DNA from: Massilia sp. CF038
Lineage (GTDB): Bacteria > Pseudomonadota > Gammaproteobacteria > Burkholderiales > Burkholderiaceae_D
Direction: 5' to 3'
NCBI RefSeq assembly: GCF_900129765.1
Contig: NZ_FQWU01000002.1
Location: forward strand, 682,001 to 746,000
Length of the DNA stretch: 64,000 bases
How positions within the stretch are numbered: position 1 is the first letter of the stretch; the number at the start of each line of letters is the position of its first letter. Positions 41,325-49,536 of the stretch are shown one piece after another. The position numbers and the translations under genes were made by a program. Below the pieces are notes generated by a model. It made no database searches, was not told the origin of the DNA, and saw only the letters and a program-made list of their open reading frames with translations.

Positions 41325-42161
41325 TTAAATGCCAGCCGCGAACAGTCCATCGGTATGGGCGGACCATACATTGCCACGCCGCAGGAAGGGCTCGGTTTTC
41401 ATCTTGGAAAACGCCTTGCCCACTTCGTCCCAACCATAGCGGTCCACTTCCACGCGCTCTGGTTCGACCCGCACCACGTTGAAAGAGTTCACTTCACCAC
41501 GTCCCCGGGTTGAGGTGGCGGTGCCAGCCTGGACCACCAGCGCCGCGTACTCGCTCATCTGGTAGCGCTCGCTCGTATTGCCCGCGTGGCTGGTGTGCAT
41601 ATGACCGGACAGCAGCACGTCGACACCGCACTCGGCAAACGCGCGCATGGCCATGGGCGCCCGGTCGACCAGGTCATCCTCATCGTTGGTGACCGGCAGA
41701 TCGAAGGGATGGTGAGTGACGATGATGCGCACGATCTCGGGTGGCAAACCGCTCAATTGCTGACGGATCACGGACACTTGTTCTTCGTTCACCCGGCCAT
41801 CCTTGAAGGTCAGCGAACGCGCCGTGTTCACACCCAGCACCGCGATTTCCTCGTCCACGAAGATCGGATCGAGGTCGTCGGTAATGTAGCGCTTGTAGCG
41901 TGTGAGCGGCTGCAGGAAACGCCGGAACACGTTGTACAGCGAAATATCGTGGTTGCCCGGCACAATGATTTGCGGGCCAGGCAAGGTGTCGAGCCAGGCC
42001 CGCGCCTGTTCAAATTCTTCACTCTTGGCGCGCTGCGTCAGGTCGCCCGACACCACCACCACATCGGGATTGATCTTGTGCACCAGATCGCGCAAGGGGG
42101 CCAGCAGCTTGTCGTCGACCTTACCGAAATGCAAATCAGACAGATGAACCAGGGTACGCAT
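41325..42161 (-). CDS. Calcineurin-like metallophosphoesterase (CpdA-type)
   Basis: 278-residue two-metal phosphoesterase with all family motifs: LSDLHFGK (D-x-H), VVVSGDLTQRA (GD), VPGNHD (GNHD), THHPF (H) and SGHMHTSHAG (GH-x-H). Similar to CpdA/Icc cAMP phosphodiesterases, but the substrate (cyclic nucleotide, nucleotide or lipid pyrophosphate) is not settled by sequence. It is 9 bp downstream of the diacylglycerol kinase gene, in an operon PAP2 - DAGK - phosphoesterase. Confidence 0.9.
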   Translation of the reverse strand: MRTLVHLSDLHFGKVDDKLLAPLRDLVHKINPDVVVVSGDLTQRAKSEEFEQARAWLDTLPGPQIIVPGNHDISLYNVFRRFLQPLTRYKRYITDDLDPIFVDEEIAVLGVNTARSLTFKDGRVNEEQVSVIRQQLSGLPPEIVRIIVTHHPFDLPVTNDEDDLVDRAPMAMRAFAECGVDVLLSGHMHTSHAGNTSERYQMSEYAALVVQAGTATSTRGRGEVNSFNVVRVEPERVEVDRYGWDEVGKAFSKMKTEPFLRRGNVWSAHTDGLFAAGI

Positions 42162-42170
42162 GCAATCTCC

Positions 42171-43064
42171 TTATTTTGGCGCGATGACGCGCAGCGCGCC
42201 CGGCCGAATGCGATAACGCAGCGGCGTGGCCATGACCGTCACCTCGCCGTCGGTGGCCACGCGCAAGCGCGGGTGATGGGTGTCAATTTCCATGCTGGCC
42301 GTACTGAGGACGTCGAAATCACGTTCTTGTGCCAGTCGCCCCCGCAAGGCGCTCCAGGCCAGACGCAGCAAGCCCAGGCGGCCGGGGCGCTGCGCCACGT
42401 ACAGGCTCAGGCTGCCGCCATCAAGGCGGCTGCGCTCGCCAATGGAAAATCCTTCCATTGTGTATTCGTTGTTTCCGATAAAAACAAAGGGTGTGCGGCG
42501 CGTATGCGCGCGCCCCCCGTCCAGCGTAAAGCTGATATGCAAGAACGGGTAGCGGCGCAGCGCGCCGATGGCCGCCCACAGGGCCGCCAGCCACTTGCCC
42601 CGCCCCAGCCGGCGCTGCTGCTTTTCGCGGTCGCGCACAATATCCGGGTACAGGCCCAGGCTCGAATTATTTAAAAAAATGCGTTCGTTCACTTCGCCCA
42701 CGTCGACCCTTCGCGGCGTTCCTTGTGCCACATTGGCCACGGCATCGTCCAGATCGAGGGGAATCCCCATGTCTTTGGCAAAGTGATTCAGCGTGCCAAG
42801 CGGCAGCACGCCAAACGCGGTATCGGTGCCCGCCAGCACAGAAGCGACGGCATTGATGGTGCCGTCGCCGCCGCCAGCGACCACAATCAACAAGCCTTCC
42901 GCCAGCGCCGCCTTGGCGGCAGCAATCATTTCCTCGCCGCTGCCGGCGAGCGTCACACGCGCCTGCATGCCATGGGCACTGAATTTTTCGCGCAAGGAAC
43001 TGGCCTGGGCATCGTCGTGCCCGCTGCCGGCACTGCCGTTGATGATGACTGCGATGGTGCTCAG
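42171..43064 (-). CDS. Diacylglycerol/sphingosine kinase-family lipid kinase, non-ATG start
   Basis: DAGK catalytic-domain protein (YegS/DgkB type) phosphorylating a lipid hydroxyl. Marks: VVAGGGDGTINAVAS (nucleotide loop), GVLPLGTLNHFAKDMGIP and NNEYTMEGFSIGERSRLDGG. The family's first strand, IAVIINGSAGSG, is encoded upstream of the first TTG (42995), yet no ATG, GTG or TTG lies between it and the in-frame TAA of the PAP2 gene. CTG at 43064, 6 bp after GGAG, is the best start (297 residues). The gene lies in the same frame as PAP2, separated only by that stop and four codons. Confidence 0.82.
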   Translation of the reverse strand: MSTIAVIINGSAGSGHDDAQASSLREKFSAHGMQARVTLAGSGEEMIAAAKAALAEGLLIVVAGGGDGTINAVASVLAGTDTAFGVLPLGTLNHFAKDMGIPLDLDDAVANVAQGTPRRVDVGEVNERIFLNNSSLGLYPDIVRDREKQQRRLGRGKWLAALWAAIGALRRYPFLHISFTLDGGRAHTRRTPFVFIGNNEYTMEGFSIGERSRLDGGSLSLYVAQRPGRLGLLRLAWSALRGRLAQERDFDVLSTASMEIDTHHPRLRVATDGEVTVMATPLRYRIRPGALRVIAPK

Positions 43065-43076
43065 GCTTGTCTCCGA

Positions 43077-43790
43077 TTAAGTGATACTGCGTCCCTCGGT
43101 GCGTCTTCGCAATGTCGACACCCCCGTGATGCAGATTGCCAGCCAGGCGCTGCCGAGCGCCATGGCAGCCAGTACATCGCTCATAAAATGGGCTCCCAGG
43201 TACAGGCGGCTAAAACCGACAAGCACCACCATGGTCAAGGCGGCGAGCATGACAGCCACTTGCAGCACCCGGCTACGCACGGAACACACCAGCCAGGCCG
43301 CCAGAAAGCCGTACAGTACCGTGGCGCCGGAAGTGTGGCCGCTAGGGAAACTGAAGGTGGCAAGACTGACCAGCGGCTCTTCAAAACTGGGCCGCACGCG
43401 CTGGAATGTGTACTTTAACAAAACATTTAGAATCAGGCCGCCCGGCACTGCAAGCACCAGTGCCAGCAGCCAGTAAGGCTCACGGCGCCAGTGCAGCACG
43501 CAGGCCAGCACCAGGGCCATGAGTAGAATCCCGATGGGATGATTCCAGTTGGTAAAGGCAAGCACCAGCGGTGTCCAGGGACTGCGCGCAAACTGGTGGA
43601 ACCACTGCGCCAGTGCCTGATCAATGTGCGTGATCTCGGCATTGGCGACAACGTTGTTGGCGATGAGGGCAAACAGGACGGCGGCAATCACCAGCAAGAT
43701 GACGCCCACGGTCAGGTGCAGGCCGAATTGCTCGTCCGGATTGAGGCGCGCGGCAAGGTGCCGGTGCAAGCGGGGATAACGTTGCTTCAT
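43077..43790 (-). CDS. PAP2-family membrane phosphatase
   Basis: 237-residue integral membrane phosphatase. The three PAP2 signature blocks are complete: KYTFQRVRP, FPSGHTSG and SRLYLGAHFMSDVLAA. Five or six transmembrane helices. It would dephosphorylate phosphatidate, undecaprenyl pyrophosphate or a related lipid. First gene of a lipid-metabolism operon with diacylglycerol kinase, the opposing activity, and a metallophosphoesterase. Confidence 0.92.
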   Translation of the reverse strand: MKQRYPRLHRHLAARLNPDEQFGLHLTVGVILLVIAAVLFALIANNVVANAEITHIDQALAQWFHQFARSPWTPLVLAFTNWNHPIGILLMALVLACVLHWRREPYWLLALVLAVPGGLILNVLLKYTFQRVRPSFEEPLVSLATFSFPSGHTSGATVLYGFLAAWLVCSVRSRVLQVAVMLAALTMVVLVGFSRLYLGAHFMSDVLAAMALGSAWLAICITGVSTLRRRTEGRSIT

Positions 43791-43859
43791 AGAGGGCGGA
43801 TGGGAAACAAGCCATCACGATACCAGTTGCAGGATTGACCTTGCAACGCGCTCGGCGGT

Positions 43860-44225
43860 TCAAGCCAGGGTATTGACCAGTTCGAGCAGTGCGCTGTGGT
43901 TGAGTGGCTTGTTCATGAAGGCGGTGGCGCCCTGGCGCAAGGCCCACACCCGGTCCGAATCCATATCCTTGCTGGTGAGCAGAATGACGGGAATGTGCCA
44001 GGTGGCTTCGTCGCTGGTGATGGCCCGCGTGGCCTGGAAACCATTTAAACCAGGCATGACAATATCCATGATGATCAGGTCCGGCAGCTCGCTTTTGGAC
44101 AGGCGCACGGCCTCTTCGCCATCGCACGCCATGATGACCTGATGACCCTCCTGCGTCAGCAGTGCGGCCACCAGCATGCGCTGCGAGGCCGAATCGTCCA
44201 CCACCAAAATCTTTTGACTGGCCAT
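43860..44225 (-). CDS. CheY/PilH-like single-domain response regulator
   Basis: 121-residue stand-alone receiver domain. Acid pocket Asp10-Asp11, phosphoacceptor Asp54 (LIIMDIVMPG), conserved Thr (ILLTSKD) and Lys (FMNKPL) are all present. The sequence is nearer PilH/PilG-type regulators than flagellar CheY. No kinase is adjacent. It follows a 108-residue unknown gene by 9 bp and probably forms an operon with it. Confidence 0.93.
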   Translation of the reverse strand: MASQKILVVDDSASQRMLVAALLTQEGHQVIMACDGEEAVRLSKSELPDLIIMDIVMPGLNGFQATRAITSDEATWHIPVILLTSKDMDSDRVWALRQGATAFMNKPLNHSALLELVNTLA

Positions 44226-44234
44226 GATTGCACC

Positions 44235-44561
44235 TCAGCCGGCAGGCGGCGAAGGCGCCGGGCGCACTTCTTCCGCAGGTTTTTCCTCGGGCATGTAGCG
44301 CCAGTAGAAGGCATGCACCTGGACTCGGAATTCGTGCATCAGCTCCTGGGTCACCATCCGCTCGGCCAGATACAGCGCTTTCAGGTTGGTGGTGCGGCCC
44401 AGCGTCACATACACCCGCAGCGTGCGCGTTTGCGACGAATTGTGCAAGTCCATGTCGGTGACTTCAATCTCCATGCCCTTGAGCTTCTTCTTGATGTAGC
44501 TAGCCACATCTTTCCTGATGACGTTGAAGACTTCAGGACTGAGCACCCGTGCTTGCGCCAT
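44235..44561 (-). CDS. Hypothetical protein upstream of CheY-like gene
   Basis: 108-residue soluble protein of unknown function: an N-terminal helical region (VIRKDVASYIKKKLKGMEIE), an alternating beta pattern (RTLRVYVTLGRTTNLKALYL), an aromatic patch (FRVQVHAFYWRYMPEE) and a Pro/Ala/Glu tail. It looks like a small alpha/beta domain. Only 9 bp separate it from the CheY-like gene, so a partner role is possible. Confidence 0.7.
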   Translation of the reverse strand: MAQARVLSPEVFNVIRKDVASYIKKKLKGMEIEVTDMDLHNSSQTRTLRVYVTLGRTTNLKALYLAERMVTQELMHEFRVQVHAFYWRYMPEEKPAEEVRPAPSPPAG

Positions 44562-44640
44562 GATACTGCCTTAGAAAATTGAGAATAAGTTGCGGATAGG
44601 CATCATAACATCGTCAAAAACACCACAAAATAAAAATTTA

Positions 44641-44675
44641 CTGGTTATTCGTACAGTAACTGTGGATTTATACAG
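44641..44675 (+). promoter_or_regulatory. Tandem LexA boxes
   Basis: CTGG-TTATTCGT-ACAG (44641-44656, one mismatch) and CTGT-GGATTTAT-ACAG (44660-44675, exact CTGT-N8-ACAG), three bases apart. A TATTCT -10 candidate follows at 44685-44690. Two adjacent boxes suggest tight SOS repression of the gene at 44734. Confidence 0.8.
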
Positions 44676-44733
44676 TAGTTGTGCTATTCTGGAATCTCTT
44701 GATCAACGCAAAACCAACAACAAGGGATTCGCC

Positions 44734-44946
44734 ATGACCACATTAAACAGTAATTTCGGCATGCAATACGCTCCTACCCCATTCATGATGCGCCTTGGCC
44801 GCCGTGAAGTGTTGGTCACGCGCGATTTCCGCAAGCGCTACTACCCGGTCAACCCGCTGATCGAGTGCGATACCGGGGTCGAGCCTGGCCACGTCGAAGT
44901 CCTGCTCATGAAGCGCTGGCTGCTCATTTTGTCAAAGGCGCACTAA
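44734..44946 (+). CDS. Small SOS-controlled protein, unknown
   Basis: 70-residue basic protein (MTTLNSNFGMQYAPTPFMMR...) with a strand-rich middle (REVLVTRDFRKRYYPVNPLI) and a C-terminal hydrophobic stretch (HVEVLLMKRWLLILSKAH). No signal peptide and no recognised family. AAGGGA is 6 bp before the ATG. Tandem LexA boxes 58-93 bp upstream make SOS induction very likely. By position and size it could be a cell-division inhibitor or a RecA/polymerase modulator, but nothing in the sequence decides this. Confidence 0.78.
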   Translation: MTTLNSNFGMQYAPTPFMMRLGRREVLVTRDFRKRYYPVNPLIECDTGVEPGHVEVLLMKRWLLILSKAH

Positions 44947-45040
44947 AAAGCGCATATGCAAAGCTGATTTAATTCGTGTTCTTTCTCTTGCTCGGGATTT
45001 ATTCTAGTTGTACCCGAACACTTTCCAAGAGAGAGCCACC

Positions 45041-46048
45041 ATGTTGTTGAAGAAGATAAGTCAGTCCTTGATCGCGCTTGCCCTGTTCTCGCAGGCGGCA
45101 GTTGCTGCCGATGTTACGCTGCTCAACGTGTCGTACGATCCGACGCGGGAGCTGTACCAGGACTTCAACGCGGCCTTCGCCAAGCAATACAAAGCCAAAA
45201 CCGGTGACAACGTCACCGTCAAGCAATCGCACGGTGGCTCAGGCAAGCAGGCGCGCACGGTGATCGACGGTCTCGAAGCAGACGTCGTCACGCTCGCGCT
45301 TGCTTACGATATCGACGCCATCGGCGAACGTGGCCTGCTCAATCCGCAGTGGCAAAAACGTTTGCAGCACAATAGCTCGCCTTACACCTCGACCATTGTG
45401 TTCCTGGTGCGCAAAGGCAATCCAAAAGGCATCAAGGATTGGGCTGACCTGGTCAAGCCTGGCATCTCCATCATCACTCCCAACCCGAAAACCTCGGGCG
45501 GCGCGCGCTGGAATTATCTGGCAGCCTGGGGCTATGCTTTGAAGCAGCCGGGCGGCACCGAAGCGTCTGCCAAGGAATACCTGTCCAAGCTGTATAAAAA
45601 CGTGCCGGTGCTGGATTCGGGTGCCCGCGGCGCCACCACCACCTTTGTGGAACGTGGCATTGGCGACGTACTGCTGGCCTGGGAAAATGAAGCCCTGCTC
45701 GCAATCAAGGAACTGGGCCCGGACAAGGTCGAAATCGTCGCCCCTTCCGTCAGTATTCTGGCCGAACCGCCGGTCTCGGTGGTTGACAAGGTGGTCGACA
45801 AGCGTGGTACCCGCAAAGTCGCGGAAGCCTACCTGCAATACTTGTACAGCGACGAAGGCCAGGAAATCGCGGCGAAGAACTACTACCGCCCTACCTCGGA
45901 AAAAATCGCCAAGAAATACGCAGCGCAATACCCGAAGGTCAAGCTGTTCACCATCGAAGAAGCGTCCGGTGGCTGGACCAAGACCCAGAAGACCCACTTT
46001 GCCGACGGCGGTCTGTTCGACCAGATCTACCTGCCAAGCAAGAAGTGA
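45041..46048 (+). CDS. sbp: Periplasmic sulfate-binding protein
   Basis: 335-residue substrate-binding protein of the sulfate/thiosulfate ABC transporter. Signal peptide ([11 protein letters not shown]), then [54 protein letters not shown] and [20 protein letters not shown], all diagnostic of Sbp/CysP. The permease and ATPase genes are not next to it, so it is a stand-alone binding protein here. ATG 45041 begins the signal peptide. An intrinsic terminator follows. Confidence 0.94.
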   Translation: MLLKKISQSLIALALFSQAAVAADVTLLNVSYDPTRELYQDFNAAFAKQYKAKTGDNVTVKQSHGGSGKQARTVIDGLEADVVTLALAYDIDAIGERGLLNPQWQKRLQHNSSPYTSTIVFLVRKGNPKGIKDWADLVKPGISIITPNPKTSGGARWNYLAAWGYALKQPGGTEASAKEYLSKLYKNVPVLDSGARGATTTFVERGIGDVLLAWENEALLAIKELGPDKVEIVAPSVSILAEPPVSVVDKVVDKRGTRKVAEAYLQYLYSDEGQEIAAKNYYRPTSEKIAKKYAAQYPKVKLFTIEEASGGWTKTQKTHFADGGLFDQIYLPSKK

Positions 46049-46070
46049 TCAGCTAGTCTGAACGTGCAAG

Positions 46071-46098
46071 CGGCCATGATTCCCCCATGGCCGTTTTC
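46071..46098 (+). terminator. Intrinsic terminator of sbp
   Basis: CGGCCATG - 7-base loop - CATGGCCG followed by TTTT, 22 bp after the sbp stop. Confidence 0.85.
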
Positions 46099-46101
46099 AC
46101 G

Positions 46102-46476
46102 TCAGCGGTACGCTTGAAAAAGTGCCGCCTGGATGCTGGTGGTAACGATGACGAGGGAAATTCCGAACCGGATCATCCATTGCTTCATGCGGATTTCAAG
46201 CGCAAGCAGGTCTTCTTTGGTGGCGTACCTGTTGAGACCTGACTCAAGGTGAGCCACCATGATCATGAGCTGTGCGACATCTTTCTTAAGCTGATCAACG
46301 TCCGCTTCCAGCGACGCAAGTCTGGTTTCCATTGCCGCCAATTTAATCTCGATTCGTGCGACCCGTTTGTCGAGTTCGACAAGATCCTGGCGCACGCAGC
46401 ACGTCGATTTGATCACGGCGATTTCCGTCTTGATCGCACTGACTTCACGTTCCAATATGTCGATTCGATCTTCCAT
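46102..46476 (-). CDS. Coiled-coil protein with C-terminal membrane anchor
   Basis: 124-residue protein, almost entirely heptad coiled coil (MEDRIDILEREVSAIKTEIA; VARIEIKLAAMETRLASLEA; VDQLKKDVAQLMIMVAHLE) ending in one transmembrane helix (FGISLVIVTTSIQAALFQA). This resembles XhlA/DUF1640-type small coiled-coil membrane proteins. ATG 46476 is the likely start; longer frames run into the divergent cytochrome gene. No strong Shine-Dalgarno. Function unknown. Confidence 0.7.
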   Translation of the reverse strand: MEDRIDILEREVSAIKTEIAVIKSTCCVRQDLVELDKRVARIEIKLAAMETRLASLEADVDQLKKDVAQLMIMVAHLESGLNRYATKEDLLALEIRMKQWMIRFGISLVIVTTSIQAALFQAYR

Positions 46477-46570
46477 CACACCAGCTTCCCCCAATGCCAG
46501 GGCACAGTCAAGCGCAGCACAAGGGTGCCAAGGACAAGCGCGCACCCTCTTGAAACCACACAGGAAAATC

Positions 46571-47167
46571 ATGAATAGATTGAACCCTGCAGTATGCGTC
46601 GCCGGCGCGATATTGACCCTTGCCGCCTGCACCCGCGCGCCCGAGAAACCCATCCCACCAAAGGCGCCGTTCCAGGCGGTCGCTTCAATCCAGGATTTGA
46701 TGGTGTCGATTGTCGACCCGTCCGCCGACGTGTTATGGGAGGCGGTTAGCAGCGAAACCACCGCCAAGGGTATTGAAGAAAAATACCCGCGCACGGCGCA
46801 GGAATGGCAAGCCGTGCGCAATCACGCCATCGCGCTGCAAGAGGCAGCCAATCTGCTGATGATGGAAAATCGCGCCGTCACCCATGGCGGCAAGGCAACC
46901 GAAGACGCTCACGTCGAAGGCATCTTCTCGCCCCACGAAACGCGCAAGGCCATCGACGCCGACCCGGCGCGCTTTCATGGGGCTGCGCGCGGCCTGCAGG
47001 ACGCAGCGGGAGAAGCACTGCACGCCATCGACGCCAAAGATCCCGCCAGACTGCTGGTCGCCGGCGGCAAGCTGGATCAGGCTTGTGAGCATTGCCACAG
47101 CATTTACTGGTATCCCAACGCGAAGCAGCCACCGCTCAAGTGGCCTGCCCCGCTCAAGAAGAATTGA
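46571..47167 (+). CDS. Cytochrome c lipoprotein
   Basis: 198-residue lipoprotein (lipobox LAAC) with one heme-binding motif near the C-terminus, CEHCH (ACEHCHSIYWYP), as in class II (four-helix) c-type cytochromes. Helical body (VRNHAIALQEAANLLMMENR) with a Met that could be the sixth ligand. Start ATG 46571 begins the signal peptide. It could carry electrons in the periplasm; its partner is unknown. It converges on the secreted-protein operon at 47180. Confidence 0.82.
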   Translation: MNRLNPAVCVAGAILTLAACTRAPEKPIPPKAPFQAVASIQDLMVSIVDPSADVLWEAVSSETTAKGIEEKYPRTAQEWQAVRNHAIALQEAANLLMMENRAVTHGGKATEDAHVEGIFSPHETRKAIDADPARFHGAARGLQDAAGEALHAIDAKDPARLLVAGGKLDQACEHCHSIYWYPNAKQPPLKWPAPLKKN

Positions 47168-47173
47168 ACCCGG

Positions 47174-47197
47174 CGCCGGCTATTTCGCCGGCGTTTT
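47174..47197 (+). terminator. Intrinsic terminator of the cytochrome c gene
   Basis: CGCCGGC - TATTTC - GCCGGCG - TTTT, just after the stop and overlapping the 3' end of the convergent gene at 47180. Confidence 0.8.
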
Positions 47198-48130
47198 GGC
47201 GACGCTGCCGAAACCGATATTGTTTTCGGCGCAAATGCGTTCATAGCGTTCAACGACCGGCTTGCCATTGGCCTGATTGATCGCCACTTCGTAATGCCAG
47301 CCATCGGTCACATCGCTGCCATCACGCCGGCGCGCCGGAATCGTCGCCGTCCATGAACGCGTGTACACGGTGGGGTCGGTAAAGGTGCCCACGTAGTTGT
47401 AGCGCTGGCCATTCGGCGCAAAGATATACCGCTCCACCACCTTCAGATTCTCGCTGGCGAATTCGCCGGTCCGGCCAAACAGCGCCTTGCCGTTGTTATT
47501 GGCTGCGTCCACCACCAGCGTGTTGCCTTCCCAGTGGCCGCGCGAATCCCCGTTCCACAGCTTGATCTGTTCCGGCAGATGGGGCTTGCTATCCAGATGG
47601 ATGATGCGGCTGCCCGAATCGAACAGGAACAGCACGTAGCCAGGATACTGGCGAATCTCGTAGCCATGCCACATCAGCGACTTGGGAATGCCGGCCGGTG
47701 CGCAGCGCGCCAAAGGCTCGATGTATTCAGGCTTGGTCGGATTATGGAAGTTCGCCAGAAACTCCTGCTGCTTCGCGCGTGCCCACGGCTGGAACGGGAT
47801 CTGGCCATCGGCCGGATCGCTGACCCGGCTAGGCGCCCGCGATTCGCGTGGTCCCAGCGGTTTGCGCGGCGGCGTCGGGTCGCCCGGGATGCCACCTTGC
47901 GGATCGGTGAAGTTACTGTGGTTCGAGATCGTGTTTGACCAGTGCCCTTGCACGTCGGGCTGACCATCCGGCAGACGTTTGCCGGTCCATTTGCCTTCCG
48001 CGATCTGGGTGAAGCTGGGCTCGAAGGCGATGCGGCGCGTGCCGTCAGGCGTCGCACCGGCTTGCTGCGCCAGCGCCGGCAGGGGCGCGAGAAAGAGCAG
48101 CGCAATGGCGGCCGCTGTGTGATTGTTCAT
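47180..48130 (-). CDS. Secreted protein, GDSRG-x-WEG family, paralogue 1
   Basis: 316-residue exported protein (signal peptide ending LPALAQ). The C-terminal half has LWNGDSRGHWEGNTLVVDAA, followed by GEFASENLKVVERYIF, YNYVGTFTDPTVYTRSWTA and a final Cys/Asn-rich ERYERICAENN. The neighbouring gene at 48138 carries the same GDSRG-x-WEG-x-TLVVD core in the same setting, so the two are paralogues. No catalytic residues can be assigned; function unknown. Third gene of a sigma54-type operon (DUF6152, paralogue 2, paralogue 1). Confidence 0.8.
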   Translation of the reverse strand: MNNHTAAAIALLFLAPLPALAQQAGATPDGTRRIAFEPSFTQIAEGKWTGKRLPDGQPDVQGHWSNTISNHSNFTDPQGGIPGDPTPPRKPLGPRESRAPSRVSDPADGQIPFQPWARAKQQEFLANFHNPTKPEYIEPLARCAPAGIPKSLMWHGYEIRQYPGYVLFLFDSGSRIIHLDSKPHLPEQIKLWNGDSRGHWEGNTLVVDAANNNGKALFGRTGEFASENLKVVERYIFAPNGQRYNYVGTFTDPTVYTRSWTATIPARRRDGSDVTDGWHYEVAINQANGKPVVERYERICAENNIGFGSVAKTPAK

Positions 48131-48137
48131 GCTGTCC

Positions 48138-48932
48138 TCAATTTGGCTTGGGCGGATAAAACTGCTCGTAGTCGAGCGTGGTACGGTAGTCTTCGATCAG
48201 CTGGAAGTTCTTTTCGCGGTGACGGTGCAGAAGAACGCTGATGCTCCACGGTTTAGAGAAAACCTTCGGATCTTCCAGTACTGCCTTGTACTCGATCGTG
48301 TTCGGGTCCAGGTAGGTCCAGCGCTCGACCACGTGCAACGCATCGCTGTGGAAGTTGCCGGCCCGGTCCAGCCAGGTCTCGTCGTTGAAGTCCTTCACGT
48401 CCACGACCAGGGTGTCGCCTTCCCAGCTGCCGCGCGAGTCGCCCAGCCAGAACTCGTGGGTTTCCCCACCCGGATGTGGCGTGCCGTTGGTGTGGATGGT
48501 GCGCACCGAGTGGCCAAACTGGTGGAACAGCGTGATGTCGCGCGGACGCTGAAAAATCTGGAACGGCTCACGCGAATACACAGCGCGTGGCGTTCCCAGG
48601 GTCCAGCCCTTGACGCGTGGGTCTGCCGTCTCGCGCGCGGCGAAGTTCTTCTTGCGCTGCTCCAGCGCTGCCGGCAGATACGGAATCGTGCCGCCTTCGA
48701 CCACGCCTGCGCCGGGTGGCGCATCCTTGCGCGCCGCATGCGGCTCCAGGTCGTAATCTGCCGCGCTGGTGGTCTCCCATATGCCCGAAAAATCCGGCTT
48801 GCCGCTGACCGTGCGCGGAATTTTTTGTGCTGGCGCTGCTGCCGGTGCCATACCTGCCGCCACGCTCAGGGCGACAAACAGGGCCAGAGCGTGGCGGCGC
48901 CGCTTGCGCGGCTGCTCAATCAATGCACTCAA
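48138..48932 (-). CDS. Secreted protein, GDSRG-x-WEG family, paralogue 2
   Basis: 264-residue exported protein. After an Arg-rich n-region and signal peptide come a GKPDFSGIWE motif and the shared FWLGDSRGSWEGDTLVVDVK, then FHSDALHVVERWTYLDPNT, YKAVLEDPKVFSKPWSI and a Tyr-rich C-terminus. Tightly packed between its paralogue (7-bp gap) and DUF6152 (2-bp gap). Family of unknown function; the beta-rich core suggests a periplasmic binding or hydrolytic fold, but this is a guess. Confidence 0.8.
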   Translation of the reverse strand: MSALIEQPRKRRRHALALFVALSVAAGMAPAAAPAQKIPRTVSGKPDFSGIWETTSAADYDLEPHAARKDAPPGAGVVEGGTIPYLPAALEQRKKNFAARETADPRVKGWTLGTPRAVYSREPFQIFQRPRDITLFHQFGHSVRTIHTNGTPHPGGETHEFWLGDSRGSWEGDTLVVDVKDFNDETWLDRAGNFHSDALHVVERWTYLDPNTIEYKAVLEDPKVFSKPWSISVLLHRHREKNFQLIEDYRTTLDYEQFYPPKPN

Positions 48933-48934
48933 GA

Positions 48935-49369
48935 TCAGCCTCCCGCACGTGCTGGGGCAGACGGTGCATCCTGCGCGCCGCCAGTCTGGAAGGTGCGCCC
49001 GTCGGCCAGCGTGATATACACGCTGTAGCCGAAGGCTTCACCATTCTTGGAACGGTATCCTTTGATTGATACCTCATCGCCCAGTTTGAGATCGGCTTTG
49101 GACAAGCCCTTGTTGGCCAGCGCGTTCGGTGCGCCGAATTCCACACCCCAGTTGGTGACCTTCCCGTCACTGCCTTTCACATCGAAGAACAGCCAGCTGT
49201 GTGGATTGACCCACTTGGCCTTGGTGATGGTGCCTTTCAGTTCGATCGGCTGCGCGGCATCGAATTCGGCGGCGAAGGCATGGTGCGCATCGGCCGGCGC
49301 CGCAGCGCCCAGCAGCACAAACGCCAGTCCGGTCACGCCGGCTCGCAAGTGCTTGGTGTTGATTGACAT
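48935..49369 (-). CDS. DUF6152 exported protein
   Basis: 144-residue exported protein with signal peptide ending APADAHHAFAAEF, the His-containing mature start typical of DUF6152. Then IELKGTITKAKWVNPHSWLF and VKGSDGKVTNWGVEFGAPNA, an OB-like beta fold. ATG 49369 has GGAG 7 bp upstream. First gene of the minus-strand operon, 48 bp downstream of the predicted start of a consensus sigma54 promoter. Confidence 0.87.
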   Translation of the reverse strand: MSINTKHLRAGVTGLAFVLLGAAAPADAHHAFAAEFDAAQPIELKGTITKAKWVNPHSWLFFDVKGSDGKVTNWGVEFGAPNALANKGLSKADLKLGDEVSIKGYRSKNGEAFGYSVYITLADGRTFQTGGAQDAPSAPARAGG

Positions 49370-49427
49370 ACTTTGCTCCAGTGTTGAAGTTGAAGAACGC
49401 GACATGTATCGCAGGCCTTCCTTGGTG

Positions 49428-49443
49428 AGCAACCTTCGTGCCA
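49428..49443 (-). promoter_or_regulatory. Sigma54 promoter of the DUF6152 operon
   Basis: Minus-strand TGGCACGAAGGTTGCT, a full match to TGGCACG-N4-TTGCW with GG and GC 10 bp apart. Predicted transcription start about 49417. Confidence 0.85.
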
Positions 49444-49536
49444 CGCAAGCGATTGCGCTAACACCTTGATCTGGCAGGCGCTATGCGCAAGCTGCTGTGG
49501 CCATGCTGCTGGCATGGCAGCACACACAGCCCACCC

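Noticed and set aside
49472-49486. TGGCAG-N5-ATGC, another sigma54-like sequence in the divergent region
   Set aside because: Poorer than the consensus sites at 49428 and 49630 and 200 bp from the nearest plus-strand gene.
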